The position numbers and the translations under genes were made by a program. A DNA stretch of 64,000 nt from Clostridium sp. (lineage in GTDB: Bacteria; Bacteroidota; Bacteroidia; Bacteroidales; Muribaculaceae). The stretch's first letter is position 1. Each line of letters begins with the position of its first letter. The DNA is taken from the NCBI GenBank assembly GCA_023666615.1, contig JAMPBQ010000004.1:1-64000 (forward strand), read 5' to 3'. Below the pieces are notes generated by a model. It had not been told where the DNA came from. It searched no databases and was given only the letters and a program-made list of their open reading frames with translations. Shown piece after piece: positions 44,332-53,297 of the stretch.

Positions 44332-45235
44332 ATTGTCCTCCTTTTTTTAGGGCGCGTGGATGCGCGTGTTCGTAATTATGTTTCAATTCACTCATAGATA
44401 TATGCGTGTATATCTGTGTCGTTTGCAATGATGAATGCCCCAAGAGCTCCTTTACGCTGTTGAGCTCAGCTCCGGCGTTGAGCATGTCGGTGGCGAAAGA
44501 ATGCCGCAGAACGTGGGGCGTCCTCTTGGCCGCAGTCACTCTGCCGTCAAGAGCCTGATGCACAGCGCGGAGCACAGTCTGGTAGTCTATGCCGTCGCCT
44601 TTGGCTCCCACAAAGAAATGCTCAGGGCTAAGCTCAGGCCAAATCCTTGAGCGCAGTTCCCTGTATTCCTCAATCTGACGAGCCAACGAATCGCCAAAAG
44701 GAATGGCGCGCTCCTTGCTGCGCTTTCCCACCACCCTCAGCGTCCTTGCCGAGGCGTTGACCTGCGCGTCCTTCAGGCCCGCTATCTCCGAAGCGCGCAT
44801 CCCCGTCTCGTAAATCATATCTACGATGAGATAATCGCGCACCTGCTTAAAGTCATCCACTTCGGGCGTTTCGGATAGCACAGCCTTCGTTTGGGATTGT
44901 CTTATTACCGAGGGGAGATTCTTTTCAGGCCGTGCCAACTGCAAGCCCTCTGCGGGATTCTGGCCAAGACCATGCCGCTTCATCATGAATTTGAAGAAAG
45001 ACCTTACAGCCGACGCCTTGCGGCGGATGGACCTAGCCCCCGCCCCCGAAGAGCTGAGCCAAGCCACCCATTGGCGCAAATCAGCGGTGGAAGTATCCTC
45101 AACGCTCAATTGCCGGCGCCCCTCGGATGTGGCGAAGGCCTCCCACTGACGCAGGTCGCCCTCGTATGCCTTGACGGTCAGATCCGCCAGGGCAAGCTCA
45201 TTCTTGAGGTAAGATATGAATTCCTTAATCAGCAT
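44321..45235 (-). CDS. xerC: Tyrosine recombinase XerC
   Basis: 304-aa site-specific recombinase resolving chromosome dimers at dif. SAM-like core-binding domain (about 1-95) and catalytic domain with Arg in YETGMRASEI, Lys near GKRSKERAIPF, HVLRHSFATD (His, Arg), LGHSSLQTTQ and Tyr in IYTHIS. Neighbour order and family suggest the housekeeping XerC, not an integrative element. Has a strong promoter upstream. Confidence 0.9.
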   Translation of the reverse strand: MLIKEFISYLKNELALADLTVKAYEGDLRQWEAFATSEGRRQLSVEDTSTADLRQWVAWLSSSGAGARSIRRKASAVRSFFKFMMKRHGLGQNPAEGLQLARPEKNLPSVIRQSQTKAVLSETPEVDDFKQVRDYLIVDMIYETGMRASEIAGLKDAQVNASARTLRVVGKRSKERAIPFGDSLARQIEEYRELRSRIWPELSPEHFFVGAKGDGIDYQTVLRAVHQALDGRVTAAKRTPHVLRHSFATDMLNAGAELNSVKELLGHSSLQTTQIYTHISMSELKHNYEHAHPRALKKGGQYGN

Positions 45236-45260
45236 TGGCTAATTGTCTTTCTTATTAAAT

Positions 45261-45292
45261 TCAAAATTACCCCAAATTGTTTAGATTTCCAA
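45261..45292 (-). promoter_or_regulatory. Promoter of xerC-hpf
   Basis: Minus-strand TTTG (45289-45292), 20 nt, TAATTTTG (45261-45268): full Bacteroidota consensus, 26 nt before the xerC ATG. Confidence 0.75.
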
Positions 45293-45399
45293 ATAATTTT
45301 AATAAAATTTTTGCAAAAGCGCAAATTTAGTATTTAAAGCTCGCAAAGGGCCTTTTTTCCGCCACCAACCTTTTGCGAAAATCGGCCGTTGAATCAAGA

Positions 45400-45431
45400 T
45401 TTGGTGGATTGGCGTTTTTTTCGTAACTTTG
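45400..45431 (+). promoter_or_regulatory. Promoter of the Crp/Fnr regulator and prfC
   Basis: TTTG (45400-45403), 20 nt, TAACTTTG (45424-45431): full consensus. Leader of about 30 nt to the ATG at 45466. Confidence 0.8.
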
Positions 45432-45465
45432 CATTCCAATAGGCACAATTTCATTAAAAAGGTTC

Positions 45466-46164
45466 ATGATTAGGAAAGCAATCGAGAAGGTGATTAGAGA
45501 AGACATGTCGGGCATTTGGTCCATACTTTCTCAAGACGAGAAAAGAATCATTGTCGACAATTTCACCATCCACAATTTCAAGAAGAACGAACTAATCTAC
45601 ACTGAAAACGAAGAGCCGGAGTATCTTTGGTGCTTGCTCAAGGGAAAGGTGAAGATGTTTAAGAACGGCATTGGCGGCCGCCAACAGATACTTCGCCTCA
45701 TTCGTCCGGTGCAGTATTTCGGATATCGCGCCTATTTTGCCCGCGAACCGTATGTCTCCAGCACCCAAGCCTTTGAGACCTCTGTGCTGGGGGCTCTCCC
45801 CATGCATGTCGTCGCCGATTTGATTTCCAACAATATCCGCATAGCCTGGTTCTTCATACACGAGCTTTCCCGCAACCTCGGCAATTCAGATTCACGCATC
45901 GTGAACCTCACGCAGAAACACATACGCGGACGCCTGGCTGAGGCTCTGATGGTGCTTCGCGACAGCTATGGGTACGAGGACGACAACATGACTTTGAAGA
46001 TATATATGTCGCGCGAGGACCTTGCCAATCTTTCCAATATGACCACCTCCAATGCCATACGCACCCTTTCGGGATTTGTCGACGACAAGCTCATCGTTGT
46101 CGATGGCCGAAACATCCGCATACTTAACGAACACCTCTTGCGCAAAATAAGCAAATTCGGATAA
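45466..46164 (+). CDS. Crp/Fnr family transcriptional regulator (Cur-like)
   Basis: 232 aa: an N-terminal cyclic-nucleotide-binding-like beta-roll (about 20-130; [28 protein letters not shown]), the dimerisation helix, and a C-terminal winged HTH (about 160-215; [21 protein letters not shown]). From memory it resembles Bacteroides BT4338 (Cur), the regulator of carbon-starvation and colonisation genes, but orthology was not tested. prfC follows 20 nt later, probably co-transcribed. Confidence 0.85.
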   Translation: MIRKAIEKVIREDMSGIWSILSQDEKRIIVDNFTIHNFKKNELIYTENEEPEYLWCLLKGKVKMFKNGIGGRQQILRLIRPVQYFGYRAYFAREPYVSSTQAFETSVLGALPMHVVADLISNNIRIAWFFIHELSRNLGNSDSRIVNLTQKHIRGRLAEALMVLRDSYGYEDDNMTLKIYMSREDLANLSNMTTSNAIRTLSGFVDDKLIVVDGRNIRILNEHLLRKISKFG

Positions 46165-46184
46165 TCCCTATTCCACATATTCCT

Positions 46185-47765
46185 ATGTCAACCCTTACAG
46201 ACGAAATATCACGCCGACGCACTTTCGCTATTATTTCCCACCCTGATGCCGGAAAGACCACCCTCACTGAAAAGCTTCTCCTTTTCGGCGGTGCCATTCA
46301 CGTGGCGGGCGCCGTGAAGAGCAATAAAATTAAGAAGACCGCCACGAGCGACTGGATGGAAATCGAGAAGCAGCGCGGCATCTCTGTTGCCACTTCCGTT
46401 ATGGGATTTAATTACGGCGACTATAAAATCAATATTCTCGACACTCCCGGCCACCAGGACTTTGCGGAAGACACTTACCGAACGCTTACGGCCGTAGACT
46501 CCGTCATCATTGTGGTCGACGTGGCCAAGGGCGTGGAGCAGCAGACAAGAAAGCTTATGGAAGTCTGCCGCATGAGAAACACTCCGGTGATCATTTTCGT
46601 AAACAAGCTTGACCGAGAAGGACGCGATCCATTTGAAATTCTTGATGAGCTGGAGGCGGAGCTGAAAATCAGCGTGCGTCCCCTATCCTGGCCTATCAAC
46701 ATTGGCGCCAAATTCAAGGGGGTCTACAATATATTCGAACATACGCTTGACCTCTTCACCCCCAACAAGCAGCGAGTATCGGAGCGCGTGGAGATAGACA
46801 ATGTCGACGACCCGCGTGTCGACCAGGCTGTAGGCGAGGCTGATGCGGCAAAGCTGCGAGAGGACCTTGAGCTCATCGAAGGCGTTTATCCTGAATTCAA
46901 CCCTGAGGAATACCTTGAAGGCAAGCTTGCGCCGGTGTTCTTCGGTTCCGCCCTTAACACTTTCGGCGTAAAAGAACTTTTGGATTGCTTCGTGCAGATT
47001 GCTCCCGCCCCCAAGCCTGTGCAGGCTGAAGAGCGTGTGATCAAGCCGGATGAAGAGCCTTTCACCGGCTTTGTGTTCAAGATTCACGCCAACATGGACC
47101 CCAACCACCGCAGCTGCATAGCTTTCGTCAAAGTGTGCTCCGGCAAGTTTGAGCGCAACGCCAACTATAAGCATGTCCGCTCAGGCAAGTTCATGCGATT
47201 CGCATCCCCCACAGCCTTTATGGCTCAAAAGAAGAGCATCGTCGACGAGGCCTATCCCGGCGATATCGTCGGCATCCCCGACACTGGCAACTTCAAAATT
47301 GGCGATACGCTCACCACCGGCGAAAACATACACTTCAAAGGCCTGCCCAGCTTCTCTCCTGAAATGTTTAAATACATAGAGAACACTGACCCCTTGAAGT
47401 CAAAGCAGCTTGAGAAGGGCATACAGCAGCTTATGGACGAAGGCGTGGCTCAGCTATTTGTCAACCAATTCAACGGCCGCAAGCTCATCGGCACCGTGGG
47501 CCAACTGCAATTTGAGGTTATACAGTATCGCCTTTTGCATGAATATGGCGCGCAATGCCGCTGGGAGCCTATTTCCCTATACAAAGCTTGCTGGATAGAG
47601 AGCGACGACGCGGCCGCTCTTGAAGCATTCAAAAAGCGCAAGCACCAGTTCATGGCCATAGACCGCGAGGGACGTGACGTATTCCTTGCTGATTCAGGCT
47701 ATGTGCTGCAGATGGCACAGACGGATTTCCCGAAAATCCGATTCCATTTCTCCAGCGAATACTGA
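46185..47765 (+). CDS. prfC: Peptide chain release factor 3
   Basis: Translational GTPase that recycles RF1/RF2 after termination. 526 aa. G1 SHPDAGKTT (about 19-27), the switch-[11 protein letters not shown]3 DTPGHQDF, G4 NKLD, and the RF3-typical C-terminal region. The canonical GTPase motifs are all intact, in contrast to the EF-G-like gene opposite. Transcribed with the Crp/Fnr gene; ends in a bidirectional terminator. Confidence 0.96.
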   Translation: MSTLTDEISRRRTFAIISHPDAGKTTLTEKLLLFGGAIHVAGAVKSNKIKKTATSDWMEIEKQRGISVATSVMGFNYGDYKINILDTPGHQDFAEDTYRTLTAVDSVIIVVDVAKGVEQQTRKLMEVCRMRNTPVIIFVNKLDREGRDPFEILDELEAELKISVRPLSWPINIGAKFKGVYNIFEHTLDLFTPNKQRVSERVEIDNVDDPRVDQAVGEADAAKLREDLELIEGVYPEFNPEEYLEGKLAPVFFGSALNTFGVKELLDCFVQIAPAPKPVQAEERVIKPDEEPFTGFVFKIHANMDPNHRSCIAFVKVCSGKFERNANYKHVRSGKFMRFASPTAFMAQKKSIVDEAYPGDIVGIPDTGNFKIGDTLTTGENIHFKGLPSFSPEMFKYIENTDPLKSKQLEKGIQQLMDEGVAQLFVNQFNGRKLIGTVGQLQFEVIQYRLLHEYGAQCRWEPISLYKACWIESDDAAALEAFKKRKHQFMAIDREGRDVFLADSGYVLQMAQTDFPKIRFHFSSEY

Positions 47766-47804
47766 TAGGAACACCTTAATCCCCTTAAGGTCATGGCAAT
47801 GTAC

Positions 47805-47842
47805 AAAATAACAGCCGCCAAAGTATTGGCGGCTGTTATTTT
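47805..47842. terminator. Bidirectional terminator between prfC and the EF-G2-like gene
   Basis: A perfect 17-bp inverted repeat (47805-47821 with 47826-47842, loop AGTA) with AAAA and TTTT at its ends. It separates the convergent genes. Confidence 0.8.
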
Positions 47843-47877
47843 GTTGTTCGAGTGCCGCCATAAGGCGACGCTCGTCA

Positions 47878-50034
47878 TCATTCGTCTTGATGCTTTTCGG
47901 CGTATTCCTTGAGAAGTTTTTCCTGAACGTCGCCGGGCACTAGTTCGTATGAAGAGAACTTCATTGTGAAGGATGAGCGTCCGCCGGTGATTGAGCTCAG
48001 AGCGGTTGAGTAGGAAGCCATTTCTTTCAATGGCACCTTTGCGGATATCTTTTCGAAGCCATTCTCCGAAGACATGCCCATAATTATCGCTCGGCGGCCC
48101 TGCAGGTCGCTCATCACGTCGCCCATCACGTCGGCGGGAACCATTACGTCTACGTCATAGACCGGCTCAAGCACCTTGGGATTGGCGTTGCGGAACGCCT
48201 CTGAGAATGCGTTACGGCCGGCAAGGCGGAAGGAGATTTCATTGGAATCAACCGGGTGCATTTTGCCGTCATAGATGCATACTCGCACGTCGCGGGCGTA
48301 AGATCCCGTTAGCGGGCCTTGCTCCATGCGGTCCATCAAGCCCTTTACGATTGCCGGGATGAAGCGAGCGTCGATAGCACCGCCAACGATGCAATTGCAG
48401 ATGACGAGCTTGCCACCCCATGCCAAAGGAATTTCCTGCGTGTCGCGCACGCTCATCTTGAATTCCTGGTTGCCAAACTTGTAGGTGTCCGGCGCGGGCA
48501 TGCCCTCATAGTAGGGCTCAACGATCAGATGCACTTCGCCAAACTGTCCTGCGCCGCCCGACTGCTTCTTGTGACGATAGTCGGCGCGGGACGCCTTCGT
48601 TATAGTCTCGCGGTAAGGAATCTTGGGCTCTTCGAATACAATGGGCAGCTTGTCGTTGTTTTCAACTCGCCATTTCAAAGTGCGGAGGTGGAATTCGCCC
48701 TGGCCCTTGAGCAAGGTCTGTTTGAGCTCCTTCGACTGCTCAATCACCCATGTGGGGTCTTCCTCGTGCATGCGGGTGAGGATTTGGTTGAGCTTCTCAG
48801 CGTCGCTTTCAGTCACGGGCTTCACGGCGCGTATGTACTTGGGAGCGGGATATTTGATGAAGTCAAATTCGTATGTGCAACCCTTCTCATCCAGGGTGTT
48901 GCCTGTGCGCACATCCTTAAGCTTAACCGTTGCGCCTATGTCGCCGGCCTTAAGCTCGTCTACTTGAGTCTTGATCTGGCCGCATACGCAGAATATCTGG
49001 GCTATGCGCTCCTTTGATCCGCGGCTTACGTTGTCAAGGTCAACGCCTGCCTTCAGGGTGCCTGACATTACCTTGAAGTAGCTTACTTCGCCAATGTGCG
49101 GCTCTACTGTAGTCTTGAACATGAACAGGCTGAGCGGGCCGTTTGCGTCGGGCTTTACTTCTGTTCCATCAGTCGCTACGGGTGCGGGCATCTCATCTAC
49201 GAAAGGCACTACATTGCCAAGGAATTCCATCATGCGGCGAACTCCCATGTCCTTTGCGGCGCTCACGCAGAACACCGGAAGGATGTCTTGGTTGATAAGG
49301 CCCTTGCGAATGCCCTCGCGAAGCTCATCTTCTGTCAGGTGGTCTGACTCAAAGAATTTCTCCATTAGAGTCTCATCATTCTCGGCGGCTGCCTCCACCA
49401 ATGCGCGGTGCAGTTCCTGAGCCTTATCAAGCTGGTCGGCGGGTATTTCCTCTACTGTAGGAACGCCTCCGTCCGGACCCCATGAATACTTCTTCATCAA
49501 AAGCACGTCAATGAAGGAGTTGAATCCGGCGCCGCATGCTATGGGGTATTGGATTGCGATTACTTTCGGCCCGAAGATTTCCTTCATCTGCTCAATCACA
49601 TTGTCGTAGTCGGCCTTCTCTCCATCGAGCTGATTGATGGCGAAGATCACAGGCTTGTTCACGCTTGCGCATGTGCGGAAGATATTCTGTGTGCCCACTT
49701 CCACGCCATATTGTCCATTCACCAGAATCACGCCGGTGTCGGTCATGTTCAGCGCCGTAATGGCGTTGCCAACGAAGTCATCCGCTCCGGGGCAGTCGAT
49801 TACGTTCAGCTTCTTGCCACCGAACTCCGCGAACAGCACTGTCGAGAATACAGACGAACCGTATTCCTTCTCAACGGGGAAATAGTCGCTCACCGTGTTG
49901 TTGGCCTCGACTGTGCCGCGGCGTTTTATCACTCCACACTCGTAGAGCATTGCCTCCGCGAGCGTGGTTTTGCCCGAGCCTTTGCTGCCAAGCAAGGCTA
50001 TGTTTTTGATTTCGTTGGAATTATATACTTTCAT
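47878..50034 (-). CDS. EF-G2-type elongation factor G paralogue with degenerate GTPase motifs
   Basis: 718 aa from ATG 50034 (open frame to 50061; the MKVYNSNEIKNIALLG start fits and gives the length I recall for B. theta EF-G2). All five EF-G domains are recognisable. The GTPase motifs deviate: the P-loop reads GSKGSGKTT (16-24) instead of AHIDAGKTT, switch I lacks the usual RGITI (GSSVFST), the DTPGHVDF motif is DCPGADDF so the catalytic His is Ala, and NKMD is NQLD. This pattern matches the reported Bacteroides EF-G2, which supports translation without GTP hydrolysis and is needed for gut colonisation. Divergent from rsgA. Confidence 0.9.
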   Translation of the reverse strand: MKVYNSNEIKNIALLGSKGSGKTTLAEAMLYECGVIKRRGTVEANNTVSDYFPVEKEYGSSVFSTVLFAEFGGKKLNVIDCPGADDFVGNAITALNMTDTGVILVNGQYGVEVGTQNIFRTCASVNKPVIFAINQLDGEKADYDNVIEQMKEIFGPKVIAIQYPIACGAGFNSFIDVLLMKKYSWGPDGGVPTVEEIPADQLDKAQELHRALVEAAAENDETLMEKFFESDHLTEDELREGIRKGLINQDILPVFCVSAAKDMGVRRMMEFLGNVVPFVDEMPAPVATDGTEVKPDANGPLSLFMFKTTVEPHIGEVSYFKVMSGTLKAGVDLDNVSRGSKERIAQIFCVCGQIKTQVDELKAGDIGATVKLKDVRTGNTLDEKGCTYEFDFIKYPAPKYIRAVKPVTESDAEKLNQILTRMHEEDPTWVIEQSKELKQTLLKGQGEFHLRTLKWRVENNDKLPIVFEEPKIPYRETITKASRADYRHKKQSGGAGQFGEVHLIVEPYYEGMPAPDTYKFGNQEFKMSVRDTQEIPLAWGGKLVICNCIVGGAIDARFIPAIVKGLMDRMEQGPLTGSYARDVRVCIYDGKMHPVDSNEISFRLAGRNAFSEAFRNANPKVLEPVYDVDVMVPADVMGDVMSDLQGRRAIIMGMSSENGFEKISAKVPLKEMASYSTALSSITGGRSSFTMKFSSYELVPGDVQEKLLKEYAEKHQDE

Positions 50035-50252
50035 ATTTTTTGAAATATTAGGGTTTCTCAATGATATTTCTAAAGCGAATGCAATTTAATAAAAAATTTT
50101 TGAAACAAACCACTTTTTTCTCCAAAAACTTTCGCGAATTTAGCTAAATATGTTATAAAACATATTTTCCACACTGCGCCTCTCAAATAGCCATACCTAA
50201 AATTTGATGCCTAATTCTGCCGATTGGATTCTATGTTTAAGGAAATTATTAT

Positions 50253-50260
50253 TAACTTTG
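50253..50260 (+). promoter_or_regulatory. -7 box of rsgA
   Basis: TAACTTTG, 23 nt before the ATG at 50284. The rest of the 250-bp divergent gap shows no clear promoter for the EF-G2-type gene. Confidence 0.6.
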
Positions 50261-50283
50261 CGCATATTTATTCATAGATTTTG

Positions 50284-51216
50284 ATGTTGATAGGAAGAGT
50301 AATTCGTAATACTGGCTCACATTACGTTGTGGAGACGCAGGGCGGTGCGGAGATTCCTTGCAAGGCCAAAGGCAATTTCCGCATAAAGGGCATTCGCACC
50401 ACCAATCCCGTGGCCGTAGGCGACAATGTAGAAATAGGAGCGCCCGGTCCGGATGGCGTGGCGTTCATCACCAAGGTGCTACCCCGCTCCAATTACATTA
50501 TTCGGCGCGCCAGCAACCTTTCAAAGGAAGCTCACATTCTTGCCGCAAACATTGACCAGGCTATGCTTGTGGTCTCCCTTGTGCATCCAACCACATCAAC
50601 TACATTCGTCGATCGTTTTTTGGCCACCGCCCAAGCCTATGGCATTGAAGCCGTTATAGCCATAAACAAGATTGATCTCCTTGACGATGAAGATGGTGCA
50701 GAACTCCTTGACGCTTTTAAATATCTCTATGAATCTATTGGATATAGAGTTATACCTGTATGCGCGAAATCAGGAAAAGGCCTTGACGCATTGGCCGGTG
50801 AGCTTAATGGCAAGATCACTCTGCTTTCCGGCAACAGCGGCGTAGGCAAAAGCACTCTAATCAATGACCTTGTGCCCGGCGTTAACGCTAAAACCGCTGA
50901 AATTTCAGCCGCCCATGACCAAGGACAGCACACCACAACCTTCTCGCAAATGTACAAATTGCCTGGAGGCGGCGCAATCATCGACACCCCCGGCATTCGA
51001 GGCTTCGGCACCATAGAATTTAAGAAAAACGAAGTGGCGCATTACTTCCCTGAAATTTTCAGGGAAAGCGCCAACTGCAGATTTGGTGACTGCACTCACA
51101 CGCATGAGCCTGGATGCTCCGTATTAAAAGCGGTGGAGGAATCGCGGATTTCTCAATCACGCTATTCCTCCTACCTAAGCATTCTCGATGATGCCGATGA
51201 GGGCAAGTATCGCTGA
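50284..51216 (+). CDS. rsgA: Ribosome small subunit-dependent GTPase A
   Basis: Circularly permuted GTPase assisting late 30S assembly. 310 aa from ATG 50284 (a TTG three bases earlier would add one residue). N-terminal OB-fold (about 1-70), then G4 NKID, G1 GNSGVGKST, G3 DTPGIRGFG in the permuted order, and a C-terminal zinc motif CRFGDCTHTHEPGC. Confidence 0.94.
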   Translation: MLIGRVIRNTGSHYVVETQGGAEIPCKAKGNFRIKGIRTTNPVAVGDNVEIGAPGPDGVAFITKVLPRSNYIIRRASNLSKEAHILAANIDQAMLVVSLVHPTTSTTFVDRFLATAQAYGIEAVIAINKIDLLDDEDGAELLDAFKYLYESIGYRVIPVCAKSGKGLDALAGELNGKITLLSGNSGVGKSTLINDLVPGVNAKTAEISAAHDQGQHTTTFSQMYKLPGGGAIIDTPGIRGFGTIEFKKNEVAHYFPEIFRESANCRFGDCTHTHEPGCSVLKAVEESRISQSRYSSYLSILDDADEGKYR

Positions 51217-51221
51217 TACCC

Positions 51222-53234
51222 TTATTGCTTGCGGGCCAATATCAAGGCCGATGTTCCCGGCACGCTGGTTTTTCCGCCCTTAACAGTACCCATGCCCTGT
51301 GAATTTATTTTCCCGTCCTTGGCTATTACGGTCCAATTTCCCGTGGGAATATCCACTGTAACGGGAGTATCATTTCCGTTGAACACCAGCTTTATTTCCT
51401 TCCACTCATCGCCATTGGCGTTGTCAATCAGCGAATAAGAAATTACATTGTCCTGCTCAATCTCGTCAAAGACAAGGTGATTGGCCACATCCTCAGCCGT
51501 TGTCATCCTGAAGGCGGGATGCTCCTTGCGCAGCTTGATCAACTCCTTATAATAATTGAATTGCTCTGCATTCTTATGCTTCAGCGACCAATCAATGGCA
51601 TTAATCGAATCAGGCGATTTGTACGAATTATGCACTCCCTTCTTGTCGCGGAACACTTCTTCGCCGGCAAACATAAACGGCGTGCCTTGCGAAGTAAAGA
51701 CTATGGTCTGCGCCAGCCGCGCGGCCCTTTGCCTCTGCGCCTCTGTGCTTCCCGGCATTGACTTGGCCAGCTTGTCTGTAAGCGTAAGGTCGTCATGGCA
51801 TGACACATAATTTATCACTTGCGTAGGCGCATTCGCATAAGCCTGCTTTGAGTTGTTGCCCTTGGAGTAATCCACTTGCGGATGCGACGTGGCGCCCACA
51901 ATGCCAATCTTTACGGTTTCTTCATTTCCGGCCTTCCCCGTGGCGAATCCCCTATCTTCGGCATTGCTGTAATGGCCTTTTATGGCGTCGCGAATGTCAT
52001 CGCTGAATACGGCCACCTGCGGCATCTCGCCCACATTGTCCTTCAGGGCCCTCTGCTCCACCGGCAGGGGCGAATCGCCTGCAGTCCATCCCTCGCCATA
52101 TACAAATATGTCAGGATTGATTTCCTTCAGCGCGGCGGCCACTTCATTCATCGTCTCTATGTCGTGAATGGCCATCAAGTCAAAGCGGAATCCGTCAATG
52201 TGGTATTCATCAGCCCAATATTTTGTTGAGTTTATGATATAGTCCCTCATCATAGGCTTTTCGCTCGCCGTCTCATTTCCGCATCCCGAGGCGTCGCTGT
52301 ATGTGCCATCCTCGCGATAGCGATAGAAATATCCGGGCGCTGTGAGCGAAAAGTTGGAATCGTCATTATTCGCCGTATGGTTGTACACAACATCCATTAT
52401 CACTCCAATGCCATTGTCATGCAGCGACTTCACCATCTCCTTCATTTCACGCACGCGGGTTGCCGGGTCATGCGGATTCGTTGAGTAGGAGCCCTCGGGA
52501 GCGTTGTAGTTGAATGGGTCATACCCCCAATTGTATTGAGGCGTGTCCAATTTCGTCTCATCCACGGAGTTGTAGTCGTATGACGGCAAAATATGCACAT
52601 GCGTAATGCCCAATTCCTTCAGGTGGTCAATACCAGTGGGGTCGCCGAGCAGAGATTTCGTGCCCTCCTCCGTCAACGCCAGGAATTTCCCCTTATGCTC
52701 AATGCCTGACGTGGAATCCACGGAAAAGTCGCGGTGGTGCATCTCGTATATCACTGCGTCGGTGATGTTGGCCAGCGCCGGGCCTTTGTCAGCGTCCCAT
52801 CCTTCCGGATCTGTGGCGTCCATGTCTATTATTGCGGCGCGCATGCCGTTGGCGCCAACCGCCTTTGCGTAAATGCCCGGCGTTTCAGCCAGCCATTTGC
52901 CGTCATATTTGATGCGGAATGTATAGAATTTCCCGTAAAGCTTTTCTGGAAGCGATGCGCGCCATACTCCCTTGTCGCCCTTCTTCATGTCAAGGGTTTG
53001 GATTGCCTCTGAATTGAGGTCTTGATCGTAGATCTGCACCTGCGCGGCGTCAGCCTCGGGGCTCCAAAGGGCAAAATGCGTGCCTTGGTCGTTAACTGTC
53101 AATTCCAAGTCATCGCCCTCGTACACAGGGAATTTGTCTTCCCCTTTGCCGCCTGAGCAGTTTAAGCACAGCAAGGCCACTGCCGCCGCGCCTGTCAGCT
53201 TTAGATTGCTGAATCTGAATTTTGATTTTAACAT
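51222..53234 (-). CDS. Type I pullulanase lipoprotein (GH13)
   Basis: 670 aa from ATG 53234; open frame to 53264 but the lipoprotein signal begins at MLKSKFRFSN. The signal ends LCLNC (lipidated Cys). An N-terminal CBM48/E-set domain (about 45-150) is followed by a GH13 catalytic domain: YNWGYDP, DVVYNHT, GFRFDLMAIHD (nucleophile Asp), VYGEGW (acid/base Glu) and SCHDDLTL, the type I pullulanase signature set. It hydrolyses alpha-1,6 branches of pullulan or glycogen-type glucans. Last gene after serB and the reductase, with a palindrome before its start. Confidence 0.9.
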   Translation of the reverse strand: MLKSKFRFSNLKLTGAAAVALLCLNCSGGKGEDKFPVYEGDDLELTVNDQGTHFALWSPEADAAQVQIYDQDLNSEAIQTLDMKKGDKGVWRASLPEKLYGKFYTFRIKYDGKWLAETPGIYAKAVGANGMRAAIIDMDATDPEGWDADKGPALANITDAVIYEMHHRDFSVDSTSGIEHKGKFLALTEEGTKSLLGDPTGIDHLKELGITHVHILPSYDYNSVDETKLDTPQYNWGYDPFNYNAPEGSYSTNPHDPATRVREMKEMVKSLHDNGIGVIMDVVYNHTANNDDSNFSLTAPGYFYRYREDGTYSDASGCGNETASEKPMMRDYIINSTKYWADEYHIDGFRFDLMAIHDIETMNEVAAALKEINPDIFVYGEGWTAGDSPLPVEQRALKDNVGEMPQVAVFSDDIRDAIKGHYSNAEDRGFATGKAGNEETVKIGIVGATSHPQVDYSKGNNSKQAYANAPTQVINYVSCHDDLTLTDKLAKSMPGSTEAQRQRAARLAQTIVFTSQGTPFMFAGEEVFRDKKGVHNSYKSPDSINAIDWSLKHKNAEQFNYYKELIKLRKEHPAFRMTTAEDVANHLVFDEIEQDNVISYSLIDNANGDEWKEIKLVFNGNDTPVTVDIPTGNWTVIAKDGKINSQGMGTVKGGKTSVPGTSALILARKQ

Positions 53235-53251
53235 AGTTTTCAAGTACATTA

Positions 53252-53261
53252 CAAACGTTTG
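53252..53261. promoter_or_regulatory. Palindrome CAAACGTTTG upstream of pullulanase
   Basis: A perfect 10-bp palindrome with central CG, 17 nt before the pullulanase ATG, resembling LacI-family half-sites. No LacI-type regulator is in the window, so function is a guess. Confidence 0.35.
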
Positions 53262-53297
53262 CAACTCTACATTAAACGCTCAGCCGGCTTAAAAGGT

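Noticed and set aside
44321..45235. XerC as integrase of a mobile element
   Set aside because: It overlaps hpf and has the length and neighbourhood of the housekeeping recombinase; no attachment site or cargo genes are seen.
48319..49017. 232-codon open frame opposite the EF-G2-type gene
   Set aside because: Lies wholly inside a conserved coding region in antisense, with His/Leu-rich non-protein-like composition. Same for long antisense frames at 55146-55811 (serB) and 60367-61032 (dehydrogenase).
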